Assembly: GCA_947449735.1 (NCBI GenBank)
Contig: CANFTB010000008.1
Location: forward strand, 68,071 to 113,533
Direction: 5' to 3'
Length of the DNA stretch: 45,463 nt
Source of the DNA: Chthoniobacteraceae bacterium
GTDB taxonomy: Bacteria > Verrucomicrobiota > Verrucomicrobiia > Chthoniobacterales > Chthoniobacteraceae
A model generated the notes under the pieces. The model was given only the letters and a program-made list of their open reading frames with translations. It had not been told where the DNA came from and made no database searches. A program made the translations under genes and the position numbers. This document shows positions 8,064 through 19,467 of the stretch, piece by piece; positions within the stretch are counted from its first letter, which is position 1, and every line of letters begins with the position of its first letter.

Positions 8064-8086
8064 GCTCCAGAGCAGCGCTCTAGAGC
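8064..8086 (-). repeat. Stem-loop in the coxA leader
   Basis: Positions 8064-8073 and 8077-8086 can pair over 10 bases around a three-base loop. In the minus-strand RNA, one pair is a G-U wobble. It lies in the 100-base gap between the cytochrome c gene and coxA, about 28 bases before the coxA start. It lacks a following T-run, so it is more likely an RNA-stability or processing element than a terminator; its function is inference. Confidence 0.5.
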
Positions 8087-8136
8087 GATACATTAGTTTA
8101 TCTGATTAAAATCGGGGTGACAACATTCAGCCCTGC

Positions 8137-8598
8137 TTACTTTGCTGCTGGAGCGTCTCCCTCCGGCCAGGCCTTCAGTTCAGCCTCAGACCACATTGTT
8201 TTCTTCTCCACAAATTTCGCCCGGGCTGCAGCTACTACGCTCGGAGCAACAGCGGGCGAGGTATTTCCAAAACTCCCCCTCACATAGGTGATCGCCGCAG
8301 CTATCTTTTCGTCGGTCAACATCGCCTCTTGGGGAGGCATCACATTGCTGTAGGGTTGCCCCTTGACTGTGATCGGCCCCATCACTCCCTTGAGAATCAT
8401 CGCAGCGAAACGCTCTGGAGATCCAGTGACATATTCAGTCTGGGTGAGTGGCGGGAACACAGGCGGCAAACCCATTCCAGTGGGCTGGTGACAAGCGACA
8501 CAAAGCTGCATGTACACAGCCTTACCCTGCTCCATTTGATCCTCGGAGCGCGCCGTCTGCGTCATCAACACGACCGCCATTAAAAGAAACTTCTTCAT
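8137..8598 (-). CDS. Small secreted monoheme cytochrome c
   Basis: The 153-residue protein has a signal peptide (MKKFLLMAVVLMTQTARS) and one heme site, CVACHQPTGMGLPPVFPPL, with the likely Met ligand in NVMPPQEAML. Its C-terminus ends with WSEAELKAWPEGD, a motif also found at the end of both heme domains of the neighbouring diheme protein. It is closely similar to the second domain of that protein, so the three domains are tandem copies of one module. It probably carries electrons between complex III and the CuA site of CoxB in the periplasm. Confidence 0.9.
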   Translation of the reverse strand: MKKFLLMAVVLMTQTARSEDQMEQGKAVYMQLCVACHQPTGMGLPPVFPPLTQTEYVTGSPERFAAMILKGVMGPITVKGQPYSNVMPPQEAMLTDEKIAAAITYVRGSFGNTSPAVAPSVVAAARAKFVEKKTMWSEAELKAWPEGDAPAAK

Positions 8599-8604
8599 AG
8601 TAAG

Positions 8605-9759
8605 TTAGTTTTTCTCTGGGAAGGCCTTGAGTTCCGCCTCGGTCCAGCCCGTGGCCCTCGAACCATACTTCGCGCGAGCTGACTTAACGTCCTCAACAGT
8701 GACAGGGCCTGCGCCGCCACCAAAGGTGGCGCGAACAAAGGAGGCCACTTGGGAAATCTTAGTGTCTGTCAGAACCGCCCCCTGAGCAGGCATCATGTTA
8801 TTATAGGGTTTGCCGTCCACAGTGATCGGCCCCATCACGCCGCTCAGTATTATCGCCGCCATCCGCTCTGGATTCCCTTTGACGTATTCCGAGTTCACCA
8901 ACGGCGGGAAAACAGGCGGTAGCCCCATGCCCGTGGGCTGGTGGCAGGCCACACAGATAGCCATGTACTGGGCCTTACCAGCGTCCAGATCAACCGCCGC
9001 CGAGGCAGTAGCCGGCGCTCCGGCGGCAGGCGCCGGTTGTGGAGGCGCTCCCGCGGGTGAAGGTGCCGCAGCAGCAGCTCCTTCAATCTTTGCGTCGGCA
9101 GGCATGGCCTTCAACTCCGCTTCCGTCCAGGGTGCAGAACGATCGGCGAACTCCTTCTTGGCAGCCGCGACCTTCTCAGGCGTGATCTCAGGCGCCGCGT
9201 TCCCCCAAGTGGCGCGCACATACGAAGCCACCGCCGCAATTTTCTTGTCCGATAGAGCCTTCTCCCAGGGAGGCATCGCGCCGTTGTAAGCCGCTCCGTT
9301 GACTGTGATCGGCCCTCCCAGCCCTTTCAAAAGAATGGCGATCAGGCGCTTTTCAGATCCCACCACGTAGTCCACGCCGACCAGCGGGGGAAACTGTCCC
9401 GCGATCCCGAGGCCACTGGCCTGGTGACATGGCTGGCAATTGGCGTAAACGGCTTTCCCCTGCTCCACTAGCGTCTGCTCCACAGCTGCCACGTCCCCGG
9501 AACCCGCCCCCGGCTTCCTGTCTGAAAACAGCGCCGGAGTTGAATCTCCCTCATTGAACACAGCGCCATCAAACCCCCCGTGATAGATGCCAAAATAGAC
9601 TCCTGCAAAACCAATGATCAGAGCAAAGATTAGCAGCAAGCTGGGAGGCAACTGCTGGTTGCCCTCCGAAGGGTCCGGATTTTCCCGCTTCGCCGCGGCA
9701 GTCACCTTCAGGTGCTCGTGCGAATCGCCGGAGTGTTTGGGATCTGAATGATTAGACAT
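8605..9759 (-). CDS. Membrane-anchored diheme cytochrome c
   Basis: The 384-residue protein has a polar N-terminus, one membrane helix (about residues 40-61, LLLIFALIIGFAGVYFGIYH) and two cytochrome c modules outside. Heme sites are CQPCHQASG (about residue 112) and CVACHQPTG (about residue 268), each with a methionine in a MMPAQG/AMPPWE context as probable sixth ligand. Each module ends in a W-T-E-A-E-L-K-A motif. The modules are joined by an Ala/Pro-rich linker. It lies between the CcoO-like gene and the single-domain cytochrome gene, and likely passes electrons from complex III or the CcoO-like protein to the oxidase. Confidence 0.92.
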   Translation of the reverse strand: MSNHSDPKHSGDSHEHLKVTAAAKRENPDPSEGNQQLPPSLLLIFALIIGFAGVYFGIYHGGFDGAVFNEGDSTPALFSDRKPGAGSGDVAAVEQTLVEQGKAVYANCQPCHQASGLGIAGQFPPLVGVDYVVGSEKRLIAILLKGLGGPITVNGAAYNGAMPPWEKALSDKKIAAVASYVRATWGNAAPEITPEKVAAAKKEFADRSAPWTEAELKAMPADAKIEGAAAAAPSPAGAPPQPAPAAGAPATASAAVDLDAGKAQYMAICVACHQPTGMGLPPVFPPLVNSEYVKGNPERMAAIILSGVMGPITVDGKPYNNMMPAQGAVLTDTKISQVASFVRATFGGGAGPVTVEDVKSARAKYGSRATGWTEAELKAFPEKN

Positions 9760-9792
9760 CGTTGAAAATGGGCTGGAGAGCGCTGTCTACAC

Positions 9793-10479
9793 TCACTTTT
9801 TAGCGGCGGGAGCCTTGGCGATGGCGCCTGCTTCCTTGAGGGGATGAGACCGGTCCAAAGAACCGAGATACGCAACGAGCGCCTTGCCGTCGGGAGTCGG
9901 AACGATCTCGTATCCCGGCTCGGGCTCGAGCTTTGTGGGAAGGTTCAAAGCCAGAGGAGACGGCTGGCCAGACACCTTGCGCTTTTGGAACAGATGCGGG
10001 TAAGCAGGCATCACGGAAGAATCGATGACTGCGGTTGGGTGATACAGGTGCAACAGCTGCCAGGCTGCGTCGCGCTTTGCTGGCCTGTGGATGTCTGCTT
10101 CAGGCTCGTTGCGCCATGTAGAAGATCCCACGTTTGTCAGATCCGGCCCCAAGCGGCTGGCACCCACCACTGGCTGCTCTTCGAATAGATAGTCTCTCGC
10201 TACCGTCCGACGCACTCCCCATCCACGCTCGATATCCGCAGCCTCCGGCCCCTGCACAACCTGTGAATGACATGCCTGACAGCCCTGCGAGACATAGACC
10301 TCCCGGCCGGCAGTCACACTGGTGTTTGCGATCGGATAAATCTCAGAAATCTGGCCATCCTCCTCCTTGAATGACGGAGAAAGCGGACCGAGTTGAAGGT
10401 GCGGCGCCAACACGGCCACTCCGAAAGAAAGAGCAAAGCAACCAAGCAGGCCTGTAAAATATGTTCCGGAACGACTCAT
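9793..10479 (-). CDS. CcoO-like membrane-anchored monoheme cytochrome c
   Basis: This 228-residue protein matches subunit II (CcoO) of cbb3 oxidases: an N-terminal membrane helix (residues about 7-26), EIYPIANTSVTAGREVYVSQ, the heme site GCQACHSQVV, RLGPDLTNVG, and SSVMPAYPHLF, which supplies the Met ligand. All four heme c ligands (two Cys, His, Met) are therefore kept. It is immediately downstream of a CcoN-like gene whose metal ligands are lost, so the pair is not a functional cbb3 oxidase. The protein probably acts as an electron carrier anchored to that subunit; this role is inference. Confidence 0.9.
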   Translation of the reverse strand: MSRSGTYFTGLLGCFALSFGVAVLAPHLQLGPLSPSFKEEDGQISEIYPIANTSVTAGREVYVSQGCQACHSQVVQGPEAADIERGWGVRRTVARDYLFEEQPVVGASRLGPDLTNVGSSTWRNEPEADIHRPAKRDAAWQLLHLYHPTAVIDSSVMPAYPHLFQKRKVSGQPSPLALNLPTKLEPEPGYEIVPTPDGKALVAYLGSLDRSHPLKEAGAIAKAPAAKK

Positions 10480-10499
10480 AAAGAAGTTATCTCATCCAG

Positions 10500-11945
10500 T
10501 TAGTGCTCGTTCTGAGTCCGCAGGAGCGTTGCCTCGCCAGCAGGCTGCCCGATCCGGACCGCCATCAGAAGGAAATGGAGGGCGAAGGCCAGATATCCGG
10601 CAAAGAGGAGGATATACGACAGCGTGCGCCCCCAGTAATACGAGTAGGCGAGCTCGAGAACCTGGGAGAAGCTGGACTCCGGATCCCCGAGCGCCGAGCC
10701 CGCAGCAAGACCGCTCACAATGAGCGTCGCAGATCCCAAGCTTGACCCGTAGGCGGATCCCAAAAAGTGAAACGAAACCAGGCTGGAGGAGAGCCACTCG
10801 CATCCGGAAAGGCGAGGCATGATGTAGTAGATGGCTCCAAACAGAACCATCGTGGCGCCCCCCTGCAACAGAAGAGCGCGCACTCCAAAGTCAAACATGG
10901 TGAAGTGAAGCGAATATCCGAAGGAGCGCAGCCCTGAAACGGCGAAAAGTAGAGTCCCCACCGACAGAATGCCCAATCCAAAGAACACGAAACGCATCGA
11001 AGGCGATGTGCCGAGAACAGACGAGCCCCGCGCAGTGGCAAGAAGGTTGTAAGCCGTTCCCAACACAGGAACTAAAAGCAAGATCCCGCAGGCTGCTGAA
11101 ACCGAAACCATCCACAAGGGCACAGGACCTCCCGAGAGTCTTGAAAACGACACCAGACCCGCTGTGATGAAATACAACCAAAAGAACGCGCGGCCGATCG
11201 GCCCTGAGAAAAGAGGGCTCCCTGTCACCTTCGGAACCAGGAAATACGCCGTACCAAGGGCGACTGGAACAATCCACAGCCAGAGAACGCCGCTCGCCGT
11301 CCAAGCTGCAAGAATCTGCTGAACGATTCCACGCACAGCATTGAGTTCAATCAGAAGATTTCCGGTGAACAGGCTCCAGCCCAGCCATGCCACGCCACCC
11401 ACTACAAACATCATCGACAAGCTCATCTGTTCCTCCGAACGGAAAGTGATCGCCAGCCACATCACAATGGCGCACAGCCCTAAGAACATGATCAGAAAGG
11501 CGCCGAAAGGAAACTCGATGCCATTCAAAGGACGGAGACGACCGAGCAGCACTGAAACGACGCCGAGCAAAACGCCCCCGTTCCACAGGAAGGCGCCGAA
11601 CGACGCAATCTTGACACCTGGCGCCGCCCGACCGGAGAGACGGGAAACCACCCAAATTGCGACTCCTAAGCATGCAGTGGAACACCACCCGAAGGTAAAG
11701 GCCCCGTCAGCAGCCGGGACGACTCTTCCGTAGGTTAAAAAGGAATAGTTGAGAAATCCGGGCCACTGCAACTTCACCGCGGCGATGGCAGAAAGAAGGC
11801 TCGAAAGAAGCAACCAACCAACAGCCGAAAGGAATAGGCTGACAACGACGGGGCGCACCGCGGCGTCAATGGCGGAACGATTTTCGGCAGCATGCCCTGC
11901 TTCAGCGGTATGCGATGCGGCTGTATGGCTTGCAACTTCAGTCAT
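10500..11945 (-). CDS. CcoN-like protein lacking all heme and copper ligands
   Basis: This 481-residue, about 12-helix protein aligns by eye with subunit I of cbb3 oxidases: LTYGRVVPAADGAFTFG matches the helix 2 segment, AYFLVPKVTGSPLFS matches YYFVPKQA.RPVYS, and GAIYYIMPRLSG matches the helix after the heme ligands. At the expected ligand sites, however, the residues are Ala 79 (low-spin heme His), Ser 218 (CuB His), Val 265 and Ser 266 (CuB His pair), Val 355 and Ala 357 (the two heme His), and Phe 259 instead of the cross-linked Tyr. It cannot bind heme b, heme b3 or CuB in the usual way. The frame is long, intact and overlaps nothing, so it is a maintained protein, not an obvious pseudogene. 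It may be a structural platform for the CcoO-like cytochrome. Confidence 0.88.
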   Translation of the reverse strand: MTEVASHTAASHTAEAGHAAENRSAIDAAVRPVVVSLFLSAVGWLLLSSLLSAIAAVKLQWPGFLNYSFLTYGRVVPAADGAFTFGWCSTACLGVAIWVVSRLSGRAAPGVKIASFGAFLWNGGVLLGVVSVLLGRLRPLNGIEFPFGAFLIMFLGLCAIVMWLAITFRSEEQMSLSMMFVVGGVAWLGWSLFTGNLLIELNAVRGIVQQILAAWTASGVLWLWIVPVALGTAYFLVPKVTGSPLFSGPIGRAFFWLYFITAGLVSFSRLSGGPVPLWMVSVSAACGILLLVPVLGTAYNLLATARGSSVLGTSPSMRFVFFGLGILSVGTLLFAVSGLRSFGYSLHFTMFDFGVRALLLQGGATMVLFGAIYYIMPRLSGCEWLSSSLVSFHFLGSAYGSSLGSATLIVSGLAAGSALGDPESSFSQVLELAYSYYWGRTLSYILLFAGYLAFALHFLLMAVRIGQPAGEATLLRTQNEH

Positions 11946-11977
11946 GGTGGTAAAGGCTTAGCAGTTTCAAGCGTGGT

Positions 11978-12463
11978 CTAGTTGCCAGTGGGTGATGCCG
12001 GTGCGGGTGCGGGTGCGGGTGCGGGTGCGGGTGCCGGTGCGGGTGCCGGTGCGGGTGCAGCAGGAAGCGGGAAGCGGATCGTGCTGGCTCCGGCTGGGGC
12101 TGACGGCAATGCGGGGGTGTCGCCTGCAGGAGCAGCGAGGGGCTCTTCCACCTTGATCGCGGACTTTGTCGGTTCCTTGGACGCAAGTTCCTTGACCGTT
12201 ATCGGGAGCGCAACGGCCAAAGGTGCTTTAACGACACCAGCCTTCTTGTCCGCCCAATCCATTCCCGAGAGAGCAGCTGCCTCATCAGCATTGATCTTCT
12301 TCCGGACTTCCAGACGGCGCTCGCCTCTTTTGGCATCCACGTCCACCTCTGGTCGCACACGCAAAGTCAAAGCCAAGGCACCGCCCAGCACTAGAAACAA
12401 ACTGAGCGTCGCCCAAAGGAAGTTGCCCGGCGAAAAGCCTGAAGATTCGTGAGATTGACTCAT
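11978..12463 (-). CDS. Single-helix membrane protein with Pro-Ala tail, after actF
   Basis: The 161-residue protein has a short polar start (MSQSHESSGFSPGN), one membrane helix (about 15-36), a charged middle region and a C-terminal tail of about ten Ala-Pro dipeptides ending in SPTGN. The stretch SGMDWADKKAGVVKAP resembles the WVDKEKGVVRIP motif of small proteins found near complex III and oxidase genes, as I remember it; I cannot verify that. The start at 12463 follows the actF stop by two bases. Rigid Pro-Ala tails often span the periplasm. It could be an extra complex III subunit or a linker within a supercomplex; this is inference. Confidence 0.75.
   Translation of the reverse strand: MSQSHESSGFSPGNFLWATLSLFLVLGGALALTLRVRPEVDVDAKRGERRLEVRKKINADEAAALSGMDWADKKAGVVKAPLAVALPITVKELASKEPTKSAIKVEEPLAAPAGDTPALPSAPAGASTIRFPLPAAPAPAPAPAPAPAPAPAPAPASPTGN
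12000..12057. repeat. Hexanucleotide tandem repeat (GGTGCG units)
   Basis: About ten consecutive six-base units, mostly GGTGCG with some GGTGCC, encode the Ala-Pro tail of the single-helix protein on the minus strand. Units are a multiple of three, so loss or gain of a copy changes tail length without breaking the frame. The pure part (12000-12030) is the most likely place for replication slippage. Confidence 0.9.
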
Positions 12464-12465
12464 GG

Positions 12466-13665
12466 CTAGTTGTGAAGGTTGACGGACCCGGCCAGTCGCG
12501 GATCGCGTTTGGGGAAGAGGCACGTCATCGGGAGACGCTTGAAAAATAGCCCGGCTGCAGCGCCGCCAACAGCCGCGACAGCGGCAAAATCATAGACGCT
12601 CACCGCGAGGCCGGTCTGGTGAAGCGACGGAAGGACAATCAAGTACAGGTCGAGGATCTGCATCGTGATCATCCAGGCTGCTACAAAGCAAAGAACTTTG
12701 GGGTTCTTCTTTGTGGACTGAAACAACAGGAAAGGAAACGGAATGAAGAAGCGGCCGACCACCAGAAGCGTGCTGAGAATATGCCAGCTCTCCGTTGCCC
12801 TGATCTTAAAGTAAATCGTCTCCTCAGGGATGTTTGCGTACCAGATCAGCATGTACTGGCTGTAGCCGATGTAGGCCCAGAAAACAGTGAAGGCCAGCAT
12901 GAACTTGCCCATCACGTGGTAGTGTTCGACGTTGACAGCCTTGAGGTAACCGCTATTCCGCAAACCGGTGATGATCAGCACCAGCAAGGCCATCGAACTG
13001 CCAGCCGCACCTGCAAAAATGTAAACACCCCACATGGTGGAGAACCAATGGTAGTCGAGGCCCATCAGCCAGTCGACTGCGGCAAAGGTCAGGCAAACCC
13101 CAAGCACTGGCAGGCCGATGATCGCGGCCTTCCGCATGGCGAAGGTGTGAGCGGAGGAACCGTCCTCATCCTGGGCCTTCGAGCGGCTAACCAGCACCAT
13201 CGCCACTCCACCCAGTCCAACGAAGTACAGCACGAACCTCAGCGAGAAGAAGGTGTGGTTCAAGAACGCCGCCTTTCCGTCGAGCAGCGGGTCCGCGCCA
13301 GGGGCAACATTCCACCATTTCCATAAGATGGGAGCGCACAAGAAAAGCAGCGGCAGGAAAAAGACTGAAAGCGCGGGAATGATCCCTGCGAGATTCTCCA
13401 TCTGGCGCCGCACTAGAATTCCCCACTCAGAATCGGTTGCGTGGTGAAGGATGGTCCAAAACAGAGCACCTACGCACAGAGTGAACACAAGCACGAACCC
13501 GAACAGCCAAGAAAAGGCGAACTGCTCCCTCGAATTGAAAAGACCAAACGCGCTCACCAGCAGGCCGAGAGCTGAAATGCCGAAACTCAAAGAACTCAGC
13601 TTCTTCGCGGCCGGCGCATCAAAGTGCTCGGCTGATAAATGGGAGGATTCCGTGGAGTGGCTCAT
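12466..13665 (-). CDS. actF: Alternative complex III subunit ActF (NrfD-like)
   Basis: ActF is one of the two polytopic membrane subunits of the menaquinol:cytochrome c oxidoreductase. The 399-residue protein has about ten helices after a polar N-terminus. Recognisable parts are FWTILHHATDSEWGILVRRQ, the conserved ActF segment near residue 75, and GLDYHWFSTMWGVYIFAGA near residue 190. The start codon overlaps the actE stop by one base (TAATG). Gene order A-B-C-D-E-F is the standard arrangement for this complex. Confidence 0.93.
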   Translation of the reverse strand: MSHSTESSHLSAEHFDAPAAKKLSSLSFGISALGLLVSAFGLFNSREQFAFSWLFGFVLVFTLCVGALFWTILHHATDSEWGILVRRQMENLAGIIPALSVFFLPLLFLCAPILWKWWNVAPGADPLLDGKAAFLNHTFFSLRFVLYFVGLGGVAMVLVSRSKAQDEDGSSAHTFAMRKAAIIGLPVLGVCLTFAAVDWLMGLDYHWFSTMWGVYIFAGAAGSSMALLVLIITGLRNSGYLKAVNVEHYHVMGKFMLAFTVFWAYIGYSQYMLIWYANIPEETIYFKIRATESWHILSTLLVVGRFFIPFPFLLFQSTKKNPKVLCFVAAWMITMQILDLYLIVLPSLHQTGLAVSVYDFAAVAAVGGAAAGLFFKRLPMTCLFPKRDPRLAGSVNLHN

Positions 13666-14339
13666 TACTTCTTTTCCAATTGTGCCTTCGCCTCAGGAGA
13701 GAGCAGTTCGGCCTTCACAGCCTGGCGTTTTTGAAGAGCGCGGACGTACGCGACGACGGCCCACCTGTCAGAAACAGCGATACTCGGGCCGTAGGCTCCC
13801 ATGGTATTCTTTCCATTCGTGATGGTCGAAAAGATCTGTCCATCGGGCTGGGCCTGTATGCGGTCGTCAATCAACGATGCGACGGTTGCGAGTCCGTAAG
13901 CCTTGGTGATGCCGTTGCCGCCTCCCGTACGATCGTGGCAGACGGAGCAGTAAATGTCATAGCGCTCCCGACCACGCTCCAGCAGAGCTGCGTCTACTGC
14001 AATCGGGATGCCGTTTCCGTAGACATCCCCCATGATTCCCGTGTCCTTGTAAGAGAGCTCGCTCGTGAAGGCGGAGTCAGCGGCGAGGTTGTTCACACCG
14101 GACTGAAGGTAACGCCCCGCAAGATTGTATCCCACTGGAATGGTCCCCGGGATCAGCGGATGATCCCCGCGATTATCAGAGAAGAAACCGCTGGCGTGCT
14201 GGGTGATGACCTTCGGCTGGTGCTTCATGTCGGGCGTCACCTGAAGAGGTGTGTTCGTGAACTTCTGCCCGCGAAAACCGGCCATCGAAACCACGGCAAG
14301 CAACACCAGAACGAAAAATGAGAGAAAGTAGCGCACCAT
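13665..14339 (-). CDS. actE: Alternative complex III subunit ActE, monoheme cytochrome c
   Basis: The 224-residue protein has an N-terminal membrane/signal segment (residues 4-20) and one heme site, YCSVCHDRTGGGNG (about residue 131), with the likely Met ligand in NGKNTMGAYG. ActE is the single-heme cytochrome of complex III that accepts electrons from the pentaheme subunit or passes them to soluble cytochrome c. VGYNLAGRYLQSGVNN before the heme domain is typical of these proteins. It lies two bases after actD and overlaps actF by one base. Confidence 0.93.
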   Translation of the reverse strand: MVRYFLSFFVLVLLAVVSMAGFRGQKFTNTPLQVTPDMKHQPKVITQHASGFFSDNRGDHPLIPGTIPVGYNLAGRYLQSGVNNLAADSAFTSELSYKDTGIMGDVYGNGIPIAVDAALLERGRERYDIYCSVCHDRTGGGNGITKAYGLATVASLIDDRIQAQPDGQIFSTITNGKNTMGAYGPSIAVSDRWAVVAYVRALQKRQAVKAELLSPEAKAQLEKK

Positions 14340-14341
14340 AA

Positions 14342-14887
14342 TCAGTCGTGAATCAAGGTAACGTTCTTGCCCCCGATCTCTTCGAGAAGCGCCTTGGTGC
14401 GACTCTCGGAGAACTTCGCGTCCTTGGCTTCAATCACCATCATGAAACCGTCGTCGGTAAACTTCGTGAACCGGTCCCAGTTGAACACGGGATGGTGGAA
14501 GCGCGGCAGTTGGTTCAAAGCGAGCATGGTGGCTACCGCGGTGAACGCGGAAAAGAGCACGGTCAGCTCGAAAATGATCGGGAAAAACGCCGGAAGCGTC
14601 GCCCATGTGTAGGGCTTCCCGTGCACAATCATTGGATAAATGTACAAGGAGGGGATCGTCACAAGTCCTACTCCCGTCAACAGGCCCATGAGCCCGCCGA
14701 CGAAGACGACCGCACTCAGCTTGGATTTGCCCAAGCCCATGGCCTTGTCCATTCCGTGGATCGGAAACGGTGTGTGCACGTCCCAATGGGAGAAGCCCGT
14801 GTCCCTGATTTTCTCAGCGGCGGCCATCAATGCCGCTGCGCTTTCAAACTCGGCTCCAAGGCCATACACTTTGCGTGAATGCGTCAT
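14342..14887 (-). CDS. actD: Alternative complex III subunit ActD (DUF3341)
   Basis: The 181-residue protein has a soluble N-terminal region with VYGLGAEFESAAALMAAAEK and GFSHWDVHTPFPIHGMDKAMG, which is the DUF3341 hallmark, and two membrane helices (about residues 59-81 and 98-120). ActD is a peripheral-plus-membrane subunit of the complex, not known to bind a cofactor. It lies seven bases after actC. Confidence 0.94.
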   Translation of the reverse strand: MTHSRKVYGLGAEFESAAALMAAAEKIRDTGFSHWDVHTPFPIHGMDKAMGLGKSKLSAVVFVGGLMGLLTGVGLVTIPSLYIYPMIVHGKPYTWATLPAFFPIIFELTVLFSAFTAVATMLALNQLPRFHHPVFNWDRFTKFTDDGFMMVIEAKDAKFSESRTKALLEEIGGKNVTLIHD

Positions 14888-14894
14888 GAGCGTT

Positions 14895-16306
14895 CTAGTG
14901 CTTGGGGTGATGGTGGTGCGGGTCAGCCTCCGGAGTCACGCCTTTCACTTCGGAAATGGCGATCATCGGCAGGAACCGCATGAACAGAAGGAACAACGTC
15001 AGGAAGATCCCGAACGTTCCAACGAAGGTGAGTATTTCGGTAGTAGACGGAGAATATTTCCCCCATGAACTCGGCAGGAAGTCCTGGGCCAGGGAGGTCA
15101 CGATGATCGTGAAGCGCTCGAACCACATCCCGACGTTCACAAACTGGCTCACGATGAACACCACGATGTAATTGCGGCGCATGCTTTTGAACCAGAAGAT
15201 CTGGGGGGAGATGACGTTGCAGAACATCATGATCCAGTAGGACCACTGGTACCATCCCTTGCCGTCGACGTTGGCACGTGCCGTGAAGAACGTGAAACCC
15301 TCAAACTTGTTTCCACTGTACCAGGCCACGAACAATTCCATCAAATACGCGTAGCCCACGATGGAACCCGTCAGCAGAATGATCTTCGCCATCTTGTCGA
15401 CGTGCTCCCTTGTGATCATGTCGCCCAACTGCGGGAAAATCCGCGATGCGGGAAGCATGATTGTGAGCACCATTGCAAAGCCCCCGAAAATGGCACCCGC
15501 CACAAAGTAGGGAGGGAAGATGGTTGTGTGCCAGCCAGGCATTATCGACGTCGCGAAATCGAAGGACACGATGGAGTGCACAGACAACACCAGCGGCGTC
15601 GAAAGGCCCGCCAACAAGAGGTAGGCCATCTCGTAGTGCCTCCACTGGCGGTTTCCGCCCCTCCAGCCCAGCGCGCCGATGCCGTAAAGCATTCTCGCCA
15701 ACTTGGACTTTGCCCTGTCGCGGAGGGTTGCAAGATCGGGAATCAAACCGACGTACCAGAAAAGCACCGACACCGAGAAGTAAGTCGAGACTGCGAACAC
15801 GTCCCAAAGGAGCGGTGACCTGAAATTGGGCCAGATCGCATTCGTGTTCGGCACAGGCGCCAGAAACCAAGCGTACCAGACGCGTCCTACGTGGATGGCC
15901 GGGAAAATCCCGGCGCACACAACAGCGAAGAGCGTCATCGCCTCGGCCGCTCGATTAATGGAGGTGCGCCACTTTTGCCGGGTGAGGAAAAGCACGGCGG
16001 AAATCAAAGTCCCCGCGTGCCCGATACCGATCCAGAACACGAAGTTGGTGATATCCCAAGCCCATCCGTTCGGATGGTTCTCACCCCAAACTCCGACGCC
16101 GTTGGAGATCTGGTAGATGATGCAGACGAGTCCCATCAACGCGATGGGCGACGTGATGCAGATCGACAGGAACCACCACTTCGGGGTTCGGGACTCCACG
16201 ATGTCGGAAACGTTCTGGGTCACCCAATGGATTGACCTGTCGTTGTTGACCAGAGGGGGCCGGACCAGTTCCGGAGGCGTTTCTAAAGTAACGGTCGATT
16301 TAGCCA

Positions 16307-16307
<1 letters not shown>
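14895..16307 (-). CDS. actC: Alternative complex III subunit ActC (NrfD family, quinone-binding)
   Basis: ActC is the large NrfD-like membrane subunit that holds the quinol site near the iron-sulfur protein. The 470-residue protein has about ten helices; visible family parts are [36 protein letters not shown] and [14 protein letters not shown] sequence (here [14 protein letters not shown]). The C-terminus is histidine-rich (DPHHHHPKH). The ATG at 16307 overlaps the actB stop by one base (TAATG); an upstream extension of the frame has no support. Confidence 0.95.
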
Positions 16308-19462
<3,155 letters not shown>

Positions 19463-19467
19463 TTGGG

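Noticed and set aside
10500..11945. CcoN-like gene read as a functional cbb3 oxidase subunit I
   Set aside because: All six ligand histidines and the tyrosine are replaced, so it cannot be called a cbb3 oxidase.
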